This document shows, in pieces, positions 32,782 through 44,314 of a stretch of 64,000 nt of DNA. The stretch covers positions 62,001 to 126,000 of the forward strand of contig JAHLEZ010000013.1 in NCBI GenBank assembly GCA_020726505.1, written 5' to 3'. The position numbers were made by a program, and so were the translations under genes. The notes under the pieces were generated by a model. It worked only from the letters and a program-made list of their open reading frames with translations, was not told where the DNA came from and made no database searches. This DNA is from Leptodontidium sp. MPI-SDFR-AT-0119. Taxonomy: Eukaryota; Ascomycota; Leotiomycetes; Helotiales; Leptodontidiaceae. Each line of letters opens with the position of its first letter. Within the stretch, counting starts at the first letter, position 1.

Positions 32782-34489
32782 ATGGCGATAAACCAGGTCA
32801 CGGAGCGTAAAAAACGACGTGCACCAAAAGTCAAGACAGGATGCGGAACTTGCAAGTAAGTCTCCCCAAATTCTCCTGGAAGGAAATGGAACTTACACAA
32901 TTCCCAGAATTCGGAGGATCAAGTGCGACGAAACCAAGCCGAATTGTCAGCGCTGTTCAACAACAGGACGAGTTTGCGATGGATATGGTAGCGACATGAC
33001 AAAAAACAGTCAAACACCTGAATCCTCTCCAGACCCCATCCAACGAATTGTCGTGCGCATGTCCGGGAACGAGGAGGAGAACAGAGGCTTTGATTTTTTC
33101 CTTCGAAATACTGCCGCGGAATTATCTGGGTACTATGATTCTTCATTCTGGGGAAAGCTTGTACTGGCTGCTTCAGCACAAAACCCTTCCCTGAGACACG
33201 CTGTTATCGCTCTAGGAGCTTTACATGAAGACTTCTCCCGTAAAAGGCTGGCTCCCTCAAAGCCCTCAGAGGTGGACGAAAAAGCTCAATTTGCACTGAA
33301 CCAGTACGCGAAAGCCATTGCAGCACTAAGAATGTCTCTTTCTAGCGGGAAGGAGGAGCCACTTACGGCGCTCATGTCTTGCATATTATTCGTCTGTTTT
33401 GACAGCCTGCGTGGATGGTTCGAATCAGCTATGGTCCATCTTGAAAGCGGGCTTAGGATTCTGCGAGACATGAAATCATCTGGGAGGGATGGTATCATTG
33501 AAGAAAGTATCGCTCCGCTTCTCACGAGGTTGTCAATGCAATCGATCATTTACGTTGAGACAAGATGTGCGGCAGACAAGGCGGCGTTTGCGAGAAAGCT
33601 GATGGCCGTCACTGGAAAAGATGATGTAATTCCCGAGGAATTTAAATATCTAGAAGAGGCTAGGAATTCATTGAATCAGGCTGCGGATGGATTGTTTGGG
33701 GTATTCTACTTGTGGGAGTAAGTATTGTGCATTTCCAAATTCCGTCAGCACGATGCCTCAAGACTAATTTCTCTCTTCCAAAAACATGCTGACTTAATAT
33801 GCAGCGAAGATCTACCCGTCGTTTTACAACCCACAGAGAGCCTCGCCATGCTAGACAAATACACATCCCAGTTATCCCGCTGGAACCTTGCATACGAGAA
33901 ATTCATGGTATCCAAAAGCAAATATCTCACCAGCAGAGAAGTGCAAGGCGCCGCACTCTTGAAAATCCATCACACGACAGCAAAAATCATAGCCAACCTT
34001 CACGCCGACACGGATGATATGAGAGAGGTGTCCAAAATAGTACATACGAGGACATTCTTGAAGTGCTTGAACGACTTTGAGATCGTCATCAACTTGTCGA
34101 GACCGTTGATTGCAGCCGTGGAACAGGATGCTAAGAATGGGAAGCCGCCGCTTACATTCAGCAGCGACATGGGATTGATTGGACCGCTTTATTACGTTTG
34201 CATCAACTGTCCAGACCTTTCTCTTCGAGAGAAGGCAATGGAGTTGCTGTTACGATGTCCGCGGCGAGAGGGGATGTGGAATAGTGTATTGGTCGCTCAA
34301 ATGATTCAACAATATTGGGATCTTGAAGCAAGACATAGGCAGGAGGTGGGTGTGGAACTGGATGAGTTTGGATACCCTGTGCCGTTTAATGATCGGGGGG
34401 CTGTTCACTTCGCATTTTTCGGCCTGCCGAGGGAGATGGATGCGGTTGATTTCTCCCACTACTCCCCCTCGCCAGATTGTCCTTCTTGA
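32782..34489 (+). CDS. Zn2Cys6 transcription factor with fungal-specific regulatory domain
   Basis: Three exons, 32782..32855, 32908..33717 and 33805..34489, give 522 residues. The start was chosen because it precedes the zinc cluster in frame. The cluster is perfect: C21-x2-C24-x6-C31-x6-C38-x2-C41-x6-C48 (GCGTCKIRRIKCDE), with basic residues before it (ERKKRRAPKVK). Intron 1 falls right after K25, a common position in this family. The rest is an alpha-helical middle region of the Fungal_trans_2 kind (LRHAVIALGALHEDFSRKRL, ALMSCILFVCFDSLRGWFES). The protein should bind CGG-type DNA half-sites as a dimer in the nucleus. No neighbouring cluster reveals its targets. The gene looks intact, unlike the related regulator at 9-11 kb. 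Confidence 0.9.
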
Positions 34490-35054
34490 GCCTCGTGCTT
34501 CTTTAAGATCGCGATCAAATCCAGTACCATATATTGCACAGGACGAGGGGTAGTAGCCCTAGTGGAGAATGCGAGAAATACTCGTGAAAGGGCCGTACCA
34601 AGATTCGAGACGGATGATGGACGGTAGACCGGGGAAAAAAGGGTCTTGAGAGAACTATGACAGATGGACGTGCAATATACTTAAGGGTCCATCCATCAGA
34701 GGGGTCAGGATATCCAGGGCATGACGAGCTTCTCGCCTATTTCTAGATCTTGTGAGGGCGAGCGATGCTGAACACATGGCAGCCTGGCAGTGAGAGAGCA
34801 GCAGATACACAAAGTCACCGTAATGCCCAAAACTCAGGAATCAAGCATTTGAAGGCCGGTTACAATATCTTGGTCGATATTTTGGAGCTGCTACAGGAAG
34901 TCAAGGGGGGCACCAAGAAGTCCAAGGGAAAGTTAGGGTGAGAAGTGCGTGAAGAAGAAGAGGTGAAGGAGTATCAAATTGTGCTCATCTTACAGGAGAT
35001 TCTACAAGAAACATTCCTCAAATACATAGGAAGCTGCAACTATCTACTCGCACT
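34490..35054. other. convergent intergenic spacer
   Basis: 3' flanks of the regulator (plus) and the two-helix protein (minus). Nothing else seen. Confidence 0.55.
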
Positions 35055-36283
35055 TCAATGATTCCCAATATCCCAAAGACACAAAACAGCCGGATCCGTG
35101 ACATCAGTCAAATTATACCTATCAACCGAGATCTTCACCTTCCAATTCCGCTCTATCAACGGATGCGCAATCCTCAGATTAACTTCGCTCTCCACATTAT
35201 CCACCAACTTAAATCCACACTCCTGAACCCTCGGCAGCGTCCAGTTGACAAAGAAGATAGGTGGCTCGTCCTCTTCATCTCGGTAGCAGATATCAGGCGT
35301 ACATGTTGTTGTAGTTCCGCCACCATTTGGACCCGAAGAGCAGGAAGATGTGCAGGTTGATCCGCATACGTAGCTGACGGAGTGGCAACTTGATGTCCAG
35401 CCGTGGACGACACCGGAGATTGTGTTGTTGGTGTGTGTGAAGTATTGGTCTGCGTTGGAGCTGAATCCCCAGCAGGGGTAGGCGTGAGAACGGCCGAGAA
35501 AAGAAGCAGTTGCTGCGGTTCGCCAGAAGAATGGCCATTTTCTGCGAGGTTTGGGTCGAGAGGGGAAAGTTGAAGCTATATATGGTGGGGGAGCGGATGG
35601 CCATCTTGGAGATGCTGGATGGGCGGGGAACCATCGACCCCAAAGTCGGTAGACAATTATGGCTCCGAGTACGCCGGCGATGATTGTCAAAATGATGACT
35701 GCAAGTTGGTTCCGGTATGTCTGCTTCTTTCTCGTCAATGCCTCTGCTTTGTAGATCACACCCAACGCCTCAAGGCATTCGGTGGGATAACGGTTGGCCC
35801 CTGGGACCAGTGAAGTTAGCATTTGTTCGATTAGAAGTTTTTTTCTTCAACAAAGTGGGCAAAGATGATCTAATACTTGCAATTCCACATATTAGTTCCA
35901 TTACAATCTATCCCAGGAGCAATCGCTCTCGCCGTCTTCTCACAGGCATTGTATGCGAAGCTCATATCATGGCAGTTGTTGCATCCACTGTAACATGCTC
36001 CATACCCGTCATCCCGGGCCTTGTTCCGCCAAACAGAAGGGTCGGAACTAACTTGCGCGTTGGCGATAAGGTGCTGGACGTGCTTGACTAATGCGTAGGT
36101 AGTTCCCGCTGTGATGGCAGCTCCTGCAAGAATCGCGAGTGGTAGGCGGAGTTTGGGAGTTAGAGATTTCAGATGTTGTGACCAGGTAGTTCGTGGACTT
36201 CGTGTTGATAGAATGGATCCATCGTTTTGTCGTCCTTGCAGCTCGACGTCTGTGGCGGCAATCCTGGCTCGAGTAAACGTCAT
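35055..36283 (-). CDS. unrecognised membrane protein with two predicted helices, exon junction unclear
   Basis: Two long minus-strand frames, 35870..36283 and 35055..35822, appear to be exons of one gene. The first begins at ATG 36283 and has a helix (LPLAILAGAAITAGTTYALV) followed by a cysteine-rich piece (ACYSGCNNCHDMSFAYNACE, GIDCNGTNMWNC). The second has ECLEALGVIY, a second helix (LAVIILTIIAGVLGAIIVYR), a Pro-rich stretch, a Cys/Ser/Thr-rich segment (CGSTCTSSCSSGPNGGG) and a conserved-looking end (NWKVKISVDRYNLTD). A gtatta donor after NMWNC and a cccag acceptor at about 35800 would join them, but that junction is one base out of frame. Either the splice sites differ, there is a one-base lesion, or these are two genes. 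No family is recognised. Confidence 0.5.
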
Positions 36284-37357
36284 TATTTGAGATTTACTTG
36301 CAGGCCAGTGGGTCTATATGATTATGTTAGTTTGATTCATGATATAAGAAAGTCTGGTCGACACGACTGGGAGGTTTCATCTAATCCATCGATAAGGCTT
36401 CAAAGTACAGTACACACAAACCTACCAAGTCAATAACTTCATTCGGGTGGAACGGCCCAAGCAGGAACAAGGCTGAGCGAGGTCCGGTACTGGTATTACC
36501 GCAAGGCCACGCAATTGATGAGTAGAATCAAGATGAATAAAGCCCAAAAATGGGAATAAAAACAGTCAACAGTTGATGTCTTGGAAATTAAATGAAGATG
36601 GAGTCCAAAACTTGAAGATATCTGAAGATTTTAAGAATCAACAAAATCCAGGCTGCAGCAACCCCAAAAACAGCTGAAAATCGGCCAACAAAATCCGGTT
36701 TACCCCATCACGAGAACCCGTTTTCGAATCCTCCTCGCTTAACCCACGATTCAGGAGGGTGACTCGCAAGGCAAAATATGCGCCACAACAGTTGTTCTAT
36801 GCTTGGCTGCATAAGGCCGAATTGAGTCTTACATTCGAGCTTCAGAGCAGAGCGGGCTAGGGAGGTTGTTTGCATGTGAGGCTGATTTGTGTTTGGTTGG
36901 GGTGAAATATCTTTGAATTAGCTTGTAACGGGGAGGCAGTGTTGAAACATTGTTCACTTGTGGGAATCGGGGTTGTAGTTCTGACTCAAGTTAGTGAATG
37001 GGGGGTAGTTGCAAGTTTGTAATTTATTCTTATGAAAATAAGATGTGATATGTCGAGAGGCCATTTAACTTGCAAATATCTCGTCGAAGGCCCGGAAGAG
37101 AAAGGGGAGGATATCGAGGCATTGCGGAGCAAGGTCTTGAAAAGGAGGTCTGTGATTGAAGTATTGCCGGGGCCGGAACCTGGGTTTCATCTTGGGTCGG
37201 AACACGGTAATATCTTCATCTTGATGTACTGATTGATGTGCATTTTACAGCATCTATGGGTACATATGCTCACCTTTGTATTCGAATGTACAGGCAAGAG
37301 GAAGTTCGCCTCGCTTCAAGATGTCATGACTAAACGCCAGCCATCCCTCCACATCGA
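36284..37357. other. intergenic, no gene recognised
   Basis: Holds the upstream region of the two-helix gene and the 3' side of the large gene. A 66-codon plus-strand frame at 37032-37232 has no domain and no clear gene structure. Confidence 0.5.
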
Positions 37358-40300
37358 TCACCATTCTTCCTCCTCCTCCACCCCGGGCGAAACCCACCCA
37401 GGCACCGTAACAAGAATAACAAACTCCCTCAACTCCGGCATGAAGCTCCTCGCCTTCTCACATTGTGCCTTGATATCCCTACGCATATAATTAAAATGGT
37501 CCTCATTCCCGGCCGTGATCTCCGTCGCCTGAGGGACGGGCATCGCATCCTTGAATGTGAATTTCAAGTGGTGCGGCGGGTGGGGAGGGCTGTGTCGGCT
37601 CTGGCTCGCGAACCAGGCGAAGAATTCGGTGGTGGTGACTTTGGGCCGGAGAACGGACTTGTCGAAGGGTATGCTGAAGCGCCCGGTTCCGTCGACTTGT
37701 ACTCGGATTTTGATGTCGAGATTTGAGTTCGTGGTGGGGTTGGTGGGTTGGCTGTCTTCTCGGTGGAGGGTTTGAGGTGTTTGGGGGCGTTGCGAGTGTT
37801 GCGAGTGTTGCGAGGGTAGTGTGAGGGGAGGTGGAGGTGGAGGGAGTGGGTGTTCGTCTCGATAGCGCTCCTGTACTAGAGCGTGATTCATTCCTTGATC
37901 ATAGATTGATCCCGAAAGACGTCCATCTCGTCCATATCGCTCATCAGATTCAGTCCTGGCAATCGCCGGTCGTGAAGGAGGTGGGGGACCAAGTTCGCGC
38001 TTAAAATACAGAACGACGGCACCGCCGTGCAGCATGCATGTCTGCTTGGGCTGTATCGTTACCTCTTTGAACCGCTCACCAGTCTCATCGGGTCCGGTAG
38101 TGATGTTGAGGGTAATGTACCCCTTGCCGCTCACGGTGACCATGCCTTTGCCACTCATCTTATCCACAACAACGGCACATACCTCCGCGCCAGTCTTGTA
38201 CGGTAGCTTATCTTTCACAGTCGATTCCTCGCCCATGAGTTCGGCATCGCGTAATTTCTGAAGAGGTCAGCAACTGGTCTGGACATGTAATTGAGCGTCA
38301 AACTCACTAGGCTACGGGCATAGTCCCGAAGCAGGGTTTGATCCCAAGCGGTTCTTCTCACGTCGGTTGGACCAAAAAGCGATAGCGACTGCTGCTGCAC
38401 CTGATTCCTGCTGTCATTTTCGGTTTGGCGAGGTTGTTGGAAGGAATCTCTTGAATAAGGACCATGCAGATATGGTGATTGGCTGGGTGATGGGAGGTTA
38501 GGCGGTGGATTATTGCGGGGAGAAGCCTTTGGATCGATCATGTGGCTTGAAGTTGATGAATGATGGGTCGACCGCAGGGTTGGTGGAGGCAGAATTGACA
38601 GAGGGTGGTTCGGAGGCGAAGTCTGAGCCTGTGTTTGGAATTCCTGAGGGATGCTAGTGGGAACGACCATGATTCTCTGCGAATTGGGCGTGAGCTTCAT
38701 TGGAATACTCGAGTTTATAGCCTTCCATCCAGATGCAGCCGTGTCTTCACCCAAAAATGTCTCCCCGCGCGGTGGGAATTGTGAGATGGTCACTCTGAAC
38801 ATACCCAAGGTTTTGTTCATGTCCATTGCCATCCAGTACAAATCCCAAATATACTGCTTTAGAGTCCGATAGTGGCCGAGATTTCCCTCAGGAACAACGA
38901 ATGATCTCTCCTGCTGCCAATGAACATCGATCAACTCGAATCTTAATGGCCCGATATCAGCGGTTCCAGTATTGTCAGTATACCAATGGTAGAAGAGAGG
39001 CAAGCTCTGAAACATGATAACGTCAATCTCGTGAATATTGTTTTGGTTGTTGAATCCAGCAATGATGGCTCTAGCGTTGTGCTTGAACTTGTTCACAAAT
39101 GACTGGACATCAGCGGTTACCAACTCGCTTCTTACTCCGTTGTCGACTGTGAAAACTAGGGCAGGAGGTCGGTATGATTCTGACGGGTACACTGTTGATA
39201 CTGGGGGCGGTGTTGTAGTAGGCCTTGGTGGCAGCTTTGTCTGGTAGAAGCCATGAGAAACTGGGATTGCGGGCAATCCGCTCTGCGCGGGATGACTGGC
39301 TTGCTGTGAATGAGAAGACGGTACTATCGGCTGTCTTGGTAGTCCATCCTCCGTGGCGAAACTCGCTGGCTTGTCCGCCTCTGGTTGGGGGACTATGACA
39401 GGCAGATCTGTTCTTGGCCGGTCAATAGCCGGTTTCCGTCCGCGCCTTTTTCCTGGTTTAGTTTGGTTCTTTTGTTGTAGAGACTCGGCTGTGAGTACCG
39501 AAAAGCTTGATGGGAAGGTCATGAAGGGTCCCGGGTCGCGTGCTGGGACACTGCTTAGAACAGTACCTGTGACGTGGTATGCCTTGTTAGCAGGAGAGCC
39601 ACTTCGATTTGGCAAGCGGTCCAAATGAGGCGGTGGAGGTACCGGGACTTGGCTATCATGCTCCCATCTTGGCTTATGGCTTTCATCGTGCGAATCACGC
39701 CTGCTATTAGACATTCTCCATGGACCCGTGGATTGTTCTTGTGTGTTATGTGTGGTGCTAAAAACATGACTCTGAGATTTTTCGTTTGTCCAAGATCTCT
39801 CTGTTGAATCGCGGGGTTGTCCAGACAAGTTCGAAGTCGCAGAGTGAGGTGCCTCGGGCGACTGGATCACAATTGGATGGGACATAGTTGCAGCATTATG
39901 TGACGGACTTTGCTCTCTATGAGACGGCAAAGGCGTACGCTGTTTTCCACTCGATGTTACCATTCCCGAAATTTGATGGTTGGCATCTACCTGAGCCTGA
40001 GGGGTGGACCGACGAGAGATGGGATTTGTATCTGCATGGCTTTCGGAGCCTGGCGTTCTGACCGTAACCGCCCTTGCGTGTTCGCTTCCATGTGTAGAAG
40101 ACCATTCCGATCCGGGTGCAACTGATCCCATTGACCCTCTTGGACTTGGAGCTGAGACTCGTCGGCCTAGGTTTTCTTCTACTGAAGATGACTTGTCGCT
40201 TGGCGTTGGGGAGCTAAAGTCCCGTTCTCTTGTATGGTCGGAAGCAGAGGTCTGAGGTCGTGCGGTTTCCGAGACCTTTGATGAATATTGCAGCGAATTC

Positions 40301-41310
40301 CAAACATCTACTGCTTTTTTCGCTCCCTCTTCAGGTATTTCAGAGTCCGGATGAATCCTTCCAGGCGACTTGGGTTCATTATATGACGCTTGACGTTCCT
40401 CCTCTATTTTGATATCAACAGACGTTCTCTTCCGGCGGCTACCTGGAGATACTATGATGAAATCTCCCGTCTCGTCTTGCGCAAAGCGAGATGAACTTCG
40501 TCGGGCTCGCTTGGAGGGTTCGGTTGATTTGTGTTCCTCTTCTGCGTGCCTCTGAGCAATAATTAGCACGCTTCAAAAGGACAACTCGAATATATCGACC
40601 TTTGCAGAAACGCTATCCTCTGAGAGCCTTCGACTAGTTGAATCAGAGCTGCGCCTAGACATATTCAACGAGTATCTACTCTCGACATCAGATGGTGTCT
40701 GCTCTGAGGATGTTTTCGAACGCTTCAACTTTTCGACTTCGGCATCCCACAGCGCTTGAAACCTTGCGCTCTTTCTCCACACATCCAGTTTCCGCTCAAC
40801 CACCCCTTCTCTTCCCCAAGATTTGCTTGATGTGTTGATTAGAGCCTGGCACTTCTCAACAACAATTTCTCGAACTGCACTCGTTTTCGGCAGTTCAGAG
40901 GCGGTGATGAATAGATCTACTAATTTTGAAAATCCTGCTCCGTCCAAATTGGTCACTTCGTACAAATCTGTCGTGTGCATGTACCGGTGTAGTCGCCGTT
41001 CGACACCTTGTGGCCAGTTTGATTTCTGTGTTTCGATTCAGTATCGTGTGACAACGGGATACGACAGAACAAGACGTACTTGGTACAGCCAGGATTCATC
41101 CAGTGATTTAAAAGCCCTTAGTCCTCCTCGAGGCAAATCCAGGAGAGAAAGATGTTCCTGCCAGGTCTCTGGTATCTTGAACTCGGGTGGTACAGAGGGG
41201 TGCTTTTGGACGGATAGCAAGGGTGAGGAAGAGCTGTTTCATACGTCAATCACCAGTTCTGCAAGTGTAAGAATTAGTCGAACACCGTTGAATCCTGCAT
41301 TGCCCTTCAT
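37358..41310 (-). CDS. large Ser/Pro-rich protein, family not recognised
   Basis: Five exons can be joined: 41245..41310, 41080..41181, 40600..41025, 38308..40551 and 37358..38257, for 1245 residues. The first reads MKGNAGFNGVRLILTLAELV. The TGA that follows it lies inside a 63-nt candidate intron (41182..41244, gtatga...cgag); if this is not spliced, translation would start later, perhaps at the ATG at 40980. An N-terminal helical region (residues 1-190, with LPRGGLRAFKSLDESWLYQ) is followed by a long disordered part rich in Ser, Pro, Arg and His. A folded block lies near residues 670-800 (FVNKFKHNARAIIAGFNNQN, GHYRTLKQYIWDLYWMAMDM) and another near 960-1030 (YKTGAEVCAVVVDKMSGKGM). It ends in five Glu and a Trp. 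RRGRKP suggests DNA binding in the nucleus, only as inference. I do not know the family. Confidence 0.65.
37790..37818. repeat. GTTGCGAGT 9-nt tandem repeat in coding sequence
   Basis: Three near-perfect nine-base units in the last exon of the large gene, coding SQHSQHSQ on the minus strand. Copy number may vary between strains. Confidence 0.7.
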
Positions 41311-43141
41311 CTCAGATCACCACATGTCGATCCTCTTCATTGACTAAAGACGGGCCGCAGCTCCACTCATGAGAGGCCGTGGTCGTGCAAGTCCACGGCT
41401 GGTACAAGTGAGGAATAGAGTTAGAGTTTGATGGATGGAAGCCATGTTGACAAGAGAAGGGAGCCGTCAGAAGTGACCAGCCGGATAAAACGGTGGTCGC
41501 TTTCTGTATCGGAACGGGGCACTACTCTATCGGGTCCTACACCCACTTTGGTCATTCGTTGCATGGAGTTGGAGTAATATCGATAGGTGCAATCGTAACT
41601 GGGGAACCAATGGAGTCGGACAAACTGTTGGATTCAGAAGCGAATGTTGGTGGCGCCCCTTGGCCGGAGATGATATGGGGGTGAACATAGCACATGGGAT
41701 ACGAGGATTGAGATGCTGATTGGCTGGTTACGAGAGATATTTGGTGATAGGCCAGGTGTAACCACGCTGCTGGGACAAATCCCCATATATTGGGGGGCAG
41801 CGCTGCTCGCTCTCGTTCCAATTGTGGTGTGGGATGAACTGAAGAGCCCCTCTAGCCGGACGTAAATTACCAGGAGCGGCCGAGCATGCGGAAGTGAGTG
41901 TGAGACTTGGTGTAGGAGTCTGGTGTCATGAGCCGAGATCTGCCCTTGAAGCCGCCCGGCCTCTGAAGATACTTTATCACTCTAAAGTATCTCATGCAGA
42001 AACCCGGCAGTCGAGTTGACAGTTCATCCGTGTATCGCTGTTTGCCCGCGACACAACATCGCACAATGAGACCGCACTTGCGGGTGGCTGCCGTCTGTAC
42101 TCATGGTCTCGTCCCCGGTTCCCGAGTCGCATTTGATGAAGATACATAAATATACAGAGTGTAACCTTTGGATCGATGTCGGCGTCATGACTCTCTGTTC
42201 CATGCTAGAAAAGTCCAAGGCATACATCCGTGATGATTACTGCCAGACAACAACGTTCACGTCTGTCAAAACCACGATTTCTCACACGTAAAACTTCAAC
42301 GTGAAATATTCGTGTCTAAGGACATAATTCGTACTATTATATTCGAAATATATCAAAATAAACTGATAGGCAAGTATTGCGGTAGACGACAGAATGGGAG
42401 GATTGAAGGATCGTGGACTGAACTCAGTGTGGAAAGCTGGACGCACTGAGGCTACGTAATCACGTTTTCTGCCACCACCCACACTCACCGCCCACTCGTC
42501 CTTCTCATGATGTAATCAGACTCAAGTCAGTTTACATCCTCCTTTCATAGCATAGATCCATGGATCTACCTAAGCTATCCTCTCCAGCTCTTCTCCTCTC
42601 CTTTTCTACCCCTGGTATGATCTGGTCAACCTCCAAGCACACGATATACTGCTGGTGTTTATTTCCAACCCTTATGCCCACGGCTCGAGTCAACCTACGG
42701 CGATATGGTTACTATTTCAATCTCCACGCCGTTAACAAGCCTAATACCGACAACCGTCCAGCCACAACCCCTCGCCTCGGAGATAAACCCGGAACATTTA
42801 CCAGAACGGAAAACACAGTCCCGCAACAGGCATGGCGAAGTGAAGCATGGAACCGACTGAAGCGAGGATGGAGGGGTAAACAGATAGACAGACAGACGGA
42901 CGGACCACCGCGGGCAGCTCTAGATCAACAGCCTCTCAGAACATTTGCCGGAAGCCCCGCGCCATCTACTCCCACTATCGTGGCAGGGCCACCAATGAAA
43001 CGGGACAGAAAGAGGAGCTTTACCATGTTTATCTGTCTTAGTCATTGACAAGCTCAAGCTCCAGAGTATAATTTGTGGTACCATCCATCATACTCGATAG
43101 ACCGGCATGTGCGTTGAGTGGTCAAGAGCAATATACTCGAG
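41311..43141. other. long intergenic region, no gene accepted
   Basis: Upstream region of the large gene (minus) and of the alcohol dehydrogenase (plus). A 162-codon plus-strand frame at 42560-43048 is Pro/Arg-rich without a domain, and I regard it as chance. A short gacagaca tandem run lies at about 42886-42901. Confidence 0.5.
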
Positions 43142-43148
43142 TATAAAA
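43142..43148 (+). promoter_or_regulatory. TATA box of the alcohol dehydrogenase gene
   Basis: TATAAAA stands 144 nt before the start codon at 43292. A C/A-rich leader (caacaaacagcaacaactcg) follows, as in strongly expressed fungal genes. Confidence 0.6.
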
Positions 43149-43291
43149 GGTAGGTAGTTCTCCCACTGATACTCACCAGCAACAAACAGCAACAACTCGA
43201 CTTCTCAATCTTTCCTCACTGCTAAACATTGTCAATTGACCAAAGTCCTATCACAACAACTCCTACCTTCTACAAACAACCAACCGCAACG

Positions 43292-44314
43292 ATGACGTCG
43301 CTCCCAAAAACCTACAAGGCCGCCGTCTTCGAAAAAGCCACTGCCCCCCTCACAATCAAGGATCTCCCTCTCGAAGCTCCATCCGCAGGGCAAGTTCTCG
43401 TCAAGGTCCTTGCCTGCGGTGTCTGCGGATCCGACGCTGGCGTTCAATCCGGCGGTTTCGGAAATGCCTTCCCCATAGTTCCAGGTCATGAGGTCATCGG
43501 AAACGTGGTTGCAGTCCCTGATGGCGAGAAGAGATGGAAGGTCGGAGATAGAGTTGGAGGCCCATGGCACGGAGGACACGATGGGACATGCAAACAATGT
43601 AACAGGGGACAATTCCAAATGTGCCAGAATGCGGCTGTCAATGGCGTCACAAAGGATGGGGGGTTCGCCGAATACGTTCTCTTGAGAACAGAGGCTGTTG
43701 TTAGGGTTCCCAAGGAGGTTGATCCCGCCGAATATGCCCCAATCCTCTGCGCTGGAATCACCGTTTTCAACTCCATCCGAAAGTTACAAATCACACCTGG
43801 AGATATCGTTGCTGTTCAAGGACTCGGAGGACTTGGCCATCTCGCTGTCCAGTACGCGAACAAGATGGGATACAAGGTCGTTGCTCTCTCTTCCGGGGAC
43901 AGCAAACGGGACTTTGCTAAGAAACTTGGTGCTCACGAGTACATCAACACCTCAACCGACGACCCAGTCCAGAAGCTTATGGAGATGGGAGGAGCCAGCC
44001 TGATCGTTTGCACGGCACCAAACCCCAAAGCCATCAGCCCACTCACAGGTGGTCTCGAGCCTGGTGGAAAAGTCTTGATCCTGTCCCCCTGTGGAGGTGT
44101 CGAGATCAACTCCGTCCACTTGATCATGAAAGCCGCATCTGTGTGTGGATTCCCCAGCGGTCACGCCCTTGATTCCGAGGAAGCGATTGCTTTCACGCAA
44201 CTCCATGGTATCAAGTGCATGATTGAGAAGTTCCCTCTCAAAGACGCACAGAAGGCCTTCGAGCACATGGCTTCTGGGAAGGTTAGGTTCAGGGCTGTTT
44301 TGGTTTCTGAGTAA
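43292..44314 (+). CDS. zinc-dependent alcohol dehydrogenase (MDR family)
   Basis: A single exon of 340 residues; ATG 43292 follows a good context (acgATGac). It has the medium-chain dehydrogenase layout. An N-terminal GroES-like domain carries the catalytic zinc ligands C45 (ACGVCGSD) and H66-E67 (PGHE). A third zinc ligand is probably the Cys of YAPILCAGITVF. The Rossmann fold carries the nucleotide motif GLGGLG (VQGLGGLGHLAVQYA) and VVALSSG after the second strand. The structural zinc lobe reads HDGTCKQCNRGQFQMC: D97, C100, C103 and C111, so the first ligand is Asp instead of Cys. This variant is familiar in fungal and bacterial alcohol dehydrogenases of the AdhP kind and need not harm folding. 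The reaction is alcohol to aldehyde or ketone with NAD(P); the real substrate is not shown by the sequence. Confidence 0.92.
   Translation: MTSLPKTYKAAVFEKATAPLTIKDLPLEAPSAGQVLVKVLACGVCGSDAGVQSGGFGNAFPIVPGHEVIGNVVAVPDGEKRWKVGDRVGGPWHGGHDGTCKQCNRGQFQMCQNAAVNGVTKDGGFAEYVLLRTEAVVRVPKEVDPAEYAPILCAGITVFNSIRKLQITPGDIVAVQGLGGLGHLAVQYANKMGYKVVALSSGDSKRDFAKKLGAHEYINTSTDDPVQKLMEMGGASLIVCTAPNPKAISPLTGGLEPGGKVLILSPCGGVEINSVHLIMKAASVCGFPSGHALDSEEAIAFTQLHGIKCMIEKFPLKDAQKAFEHMASGKVRFRAVLVSE

Noticed and set aside
42560..43048. 162-codon plus-strand frame upstream of the alcohol dehydrogenase
   Set aside because: No domain, mixed composition with simple-repeat coding (QIDRQTDG), and it lies in the promoter region of a well-defined gene.
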